Positions 54,506 to 56,051 of a stretch of DNA of 56,051 nt are shown in pieces. Origin of the DNA: Bacillota bacterium. GTDB taxonomy: Bacteria; Bacillota; Dehalobacteriia; UBA4068. A program made the translations under genes and the position numbers. The notes below the pieces were generated by a model. That model did not search any database. It was not told the DNA's origin and saw only the letters and a list, made by a program, of their open reading frames with translations. The stretch lies in contig JAILCQ010000040.1 in the NCBI GenBank assembly GCA_024679955.1, forward strand, positions 1 through 56,051. Reading direction: 5' to 3'. How positions within the stretch are numbered: position 1 is the first letter of the stretch; every line of letters begins with the position of its first letter.

Positions 54506-55813
54506 ATGAAGCAAGATTTGATCGTCATTTTGGATCTGGGTTGCCCGAACAATGCCCAAATTGCCCGCAGTGTGCGGGCCCTGGGGGTATACAGCGAAAT
54601 CTACCCCGCCGGCTTCAGCCGGGAGCAATTCGGCCAATTGGCCAATGTCAAAGGCGTGATCTTAAACGGCGGCAAAAACCGGCAGGTGGACGGCCAAACG
54701 GTGCAAGCGCCCCAATGGCTGCTCCAATCCGGCCTGCCTTGTCTGGCGGTGGATTATGCCGCCCCCGCCGCGGCCATGACCCTGCCCCAATGGCCGGACA
54801 GCGAAGAAGAGATACAGGCGGCGCTGCGCCCCTTCCTTTTCGACGTTTGCCAGGCGGCGGCCACCTGGAATATGGAGAATTTCATCGCCGACCAAATCGA
54901 AGCCGTGCGCAAACAGGTGGGCAAAGAAAAGGTGCTGCTGGCCCTGTCCGGCGGCGTGGATTCTTCGGTGGTGGCGGCACTGCTGCTGAAAGCCATCGGC
55001 CCCCAACTGCAATGCGTGCATGTGAATCACGGCCTGATGCGCAAAGGCGAAAGCGAACAGGTGATCCGGGTCTTTCAGCAGGAAATGAAGGCCAATCTGC
55101 TGTATATCGACGCCAGCCAACGCTTTTTGGACAAATTGGCCGGCGTGGCCGACCCGGAACAAAAGCGGAAGATCATCGGCAATGAATTCATCCGCGTATT
55201 TGAAGAGGCGGCGGCCAATTTCACCGGCATTTCCTTCCTGGCCCAGGGCACCATTTATCCGGATATCGTGGAAAGCGGCAGCGGCACGGGCAAAAGCGTC
55301 AAAGCCCATCATAATGTAGGCGGCCTGCCGGAAGATATGAAATTTGACCTGGTGGAACCGCTGAAATTCCTGTTCAAGGACGAGGTGCGGGCCTGCGGTC
55401 TGGCCTTGGGCCTGCCTGCCGATATGGTTTACCGGCAACCCTTCCCCGGCCCCGGCCTGGGCGTGCGCTGCCTGGGCGCGATCACTGCGGAACGCCTGGA
55501 GGCGGTACGGGAAGCCGACGCCATCCTGCGGGAAGAGTTTGCCCGGGCCGGTTTGTCCGGCAAAGTATGGCAGTATTTCACCGTGGTGCCGGATCTCAAA
55601 TCCGTCGGCGTCAAAGACGGAGCCCGCTCCTTTGAATATCCTGTGATCCTCCGGGCCATCAATACCGTAGACGCCATGACCGCCACCGTGGAAGAACTGG
55701 AATGGCCCCTGCTGCATACCGTCTGCCAAAGGATACTCAACGAAGTGCCCCATGTGAACCGGGTGCTGTACGATATCTCCCCCAAGCCCCCGGCAACCAT
55801 CGAGTGGGAATAA
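54506..55813 (+). CDS. guaA: GMP synthase with degenerate, shortened glutaminase domain
   Basis: A 435-residue protein versus about 510-525 for typical GuaA. The C-terminal two-thirds are intact: PP-loop LLALSGGVDSSVVAALL, HVNHGLMRKGE, LAQGTIYPDIVES, the dimerisation RQPFPGPGLGVRCLG, and the C-terminal PPATIEWE. The N-terminal glutaminase region is only about 120 residues. It begins like GATase (VILDLGCPNNAQIARSVRALG, VYSEIYP, VKGVILNGG), but the nucleophile loop GICYG is replaced by LAVDYA and the His/Glu segment is missing. It should therefore use free ammonia or a separate glutaminase. ATG 54506 follows AAGGGATGA. Confidence 0.93.
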   Translation: MKQDLIVILDLGCPNNAQIARSVRALGVYSEIYPAGFSREQFGQLANVKGVILNGGKNRQVDGQTVQAPQWLLQSGLPCLAVDYAAPAAAMTLPQWPDSEEEIQAALRPFLFDVCQAAATWNMENFIADQIEAVRKQVGKEKVLLALSGGVDSSVVAALLLKAIGPQLQCVHVNHGLMRKGESEQVIRVFQQEMKANLLYIDASQRFLDKLAGVADPEQKRKIIGNEFIRVFEEAAANFTGISFLAQGTIYPDIVESGSGTGKSVKAHHNVGGLPEDMKFDLVEPLKFLFKDEVRACGLALGLPADMVYRQPFPGPGLGVRCLGAITAERLEAVREADAILREEFARAGLSGKVWQYFTVVPDLKSVGVKDGARSFEYPVILRAINTVDAMTATVEELEWPLLHTVCQRILNEVPHVNRVLYDISPKPPATIEWE

Positions 55814-55919
55814 TCCACAAAAGCGCCGGAAACCCGCATGAATACTGGGTTTTTGAGGCTTCAAGCAGCCTCGTGACAACGTTTTGACAACACTTTAAGC
55901 ATTACTCATAAATAAATAT

Positions 55920-55944
55920 CCCCCGGCATAGCCGGGGGTTTTTC
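55920..55944 (+). terminator. guaA terminator
   Basis: CCCCCGGC (55920-55927), ATA, GCCGGGGG (55931-55938), then TTTTT. After it, 55945-56051 contains short palindromes (TGCGCAC-AA-GTGCGCA at about 55976-55991 and CCCTTAAAAGGG near 56030) but no gene. Confidence 0.9.
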
Positions 55945-56051
55945 CTTTTCGGGCATAGCCCTAATACTATTGGCTGCGCACAAGTGCGCATGGATTGGCC
56001 TGCCAGCCATGCATCTTTTATCTGCTACCCTTAAAAGGGTCTTGGGGGTCG

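Overview
The window is a 56 kb stretch of GC-rich bacterial chromosome interrupted by one AT-rich block (about 21.63-31.33 kb). The gene set suggests an anaerobic member of the Bacillota: an S-layer-homology surface protein, a type III glutamine synthetase, a CD1871A-type CXXC miniprotein operon, a molybdenum hydroxylase and a DUF4418 ABC cassette. I cannot resolve class or genus from sequence alone. TTG and GTG starts are common and genes overlap tightly.

Layout. (1) 1-1.1 kb: a cobalamin-riboswitch-like leader runs off the left edge on the minus strand. It is followed by about 100-bp tandem repeats and then two 30-bp dyad sites in inverted orientation flanking a promoter-like sequence. A small serine recombinase gene ends inside the right-hand site. 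This looks like a self-contained invertible promoter switch. (2) 1.4-4.3 kb: an S-layer-anchored beta-helix surface protein with an apparent 1-bp frameshift at its start. (3) 4.5-6.4 kb: an operon of a CXXC miniprotein, a membrane polyferredoxin and a TlpA-like lipoprotein, divergent from a LysR regulator. (4) 7.7-21.4 kb: core metabolism and transport (glnN, pyrG, a ribose-type ABC system, a MacB/FtsX-like ABC pair with DUF4418, a GyrI-like protein, an AEC transporter, cdd, an HD protein, a YbaK deacylase, a phosphopantetheinyl transferase).

(5) 21.5-31.3 kb: a tRNA-Thr gene followed by an AT-rich defence island. It holds an IS3-family element, a complete retron (msr-msd RNA, nucleoside-deoxyribosyltransferase-like effector, reverse transcriptase), a Fic protein preceded by a perfect 14-bp-arm palindrome, and a 1520-residue nuclease-STAND ATPase resembling Avs proteins.

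(6) 31.3-39.75 kb: one minus-strand operon, pheA-aroB-aroC-aroE/K fusion-aroQ-aroA-tyrA-aroF. It encodes the whole route from erythrose-4-phosphate and PEP to phenylpyruvate and hydroxyphenylpyruvate. Upstream lies a textbook transcription attenuator: promoter, a 54-codon leader peptide with 8 Phe and 3 Tyr codons, a competing pairing and an intrinsic terminator.

(7) 39.8-56 kb: hemW, a three-subunit xanthine-dehydrogenase-type operon, a GntR(YtrA)-ABC export operon with its dyad operator, an ECF sigma factor followed by a 1729-residue membrane-anchored alpha-2-macroglobulin whose cytoplasmic head could be an anti-sigma domain, and a GMP synthase whose glutaminase domain is shortened and lacks the catalytic cysteine.
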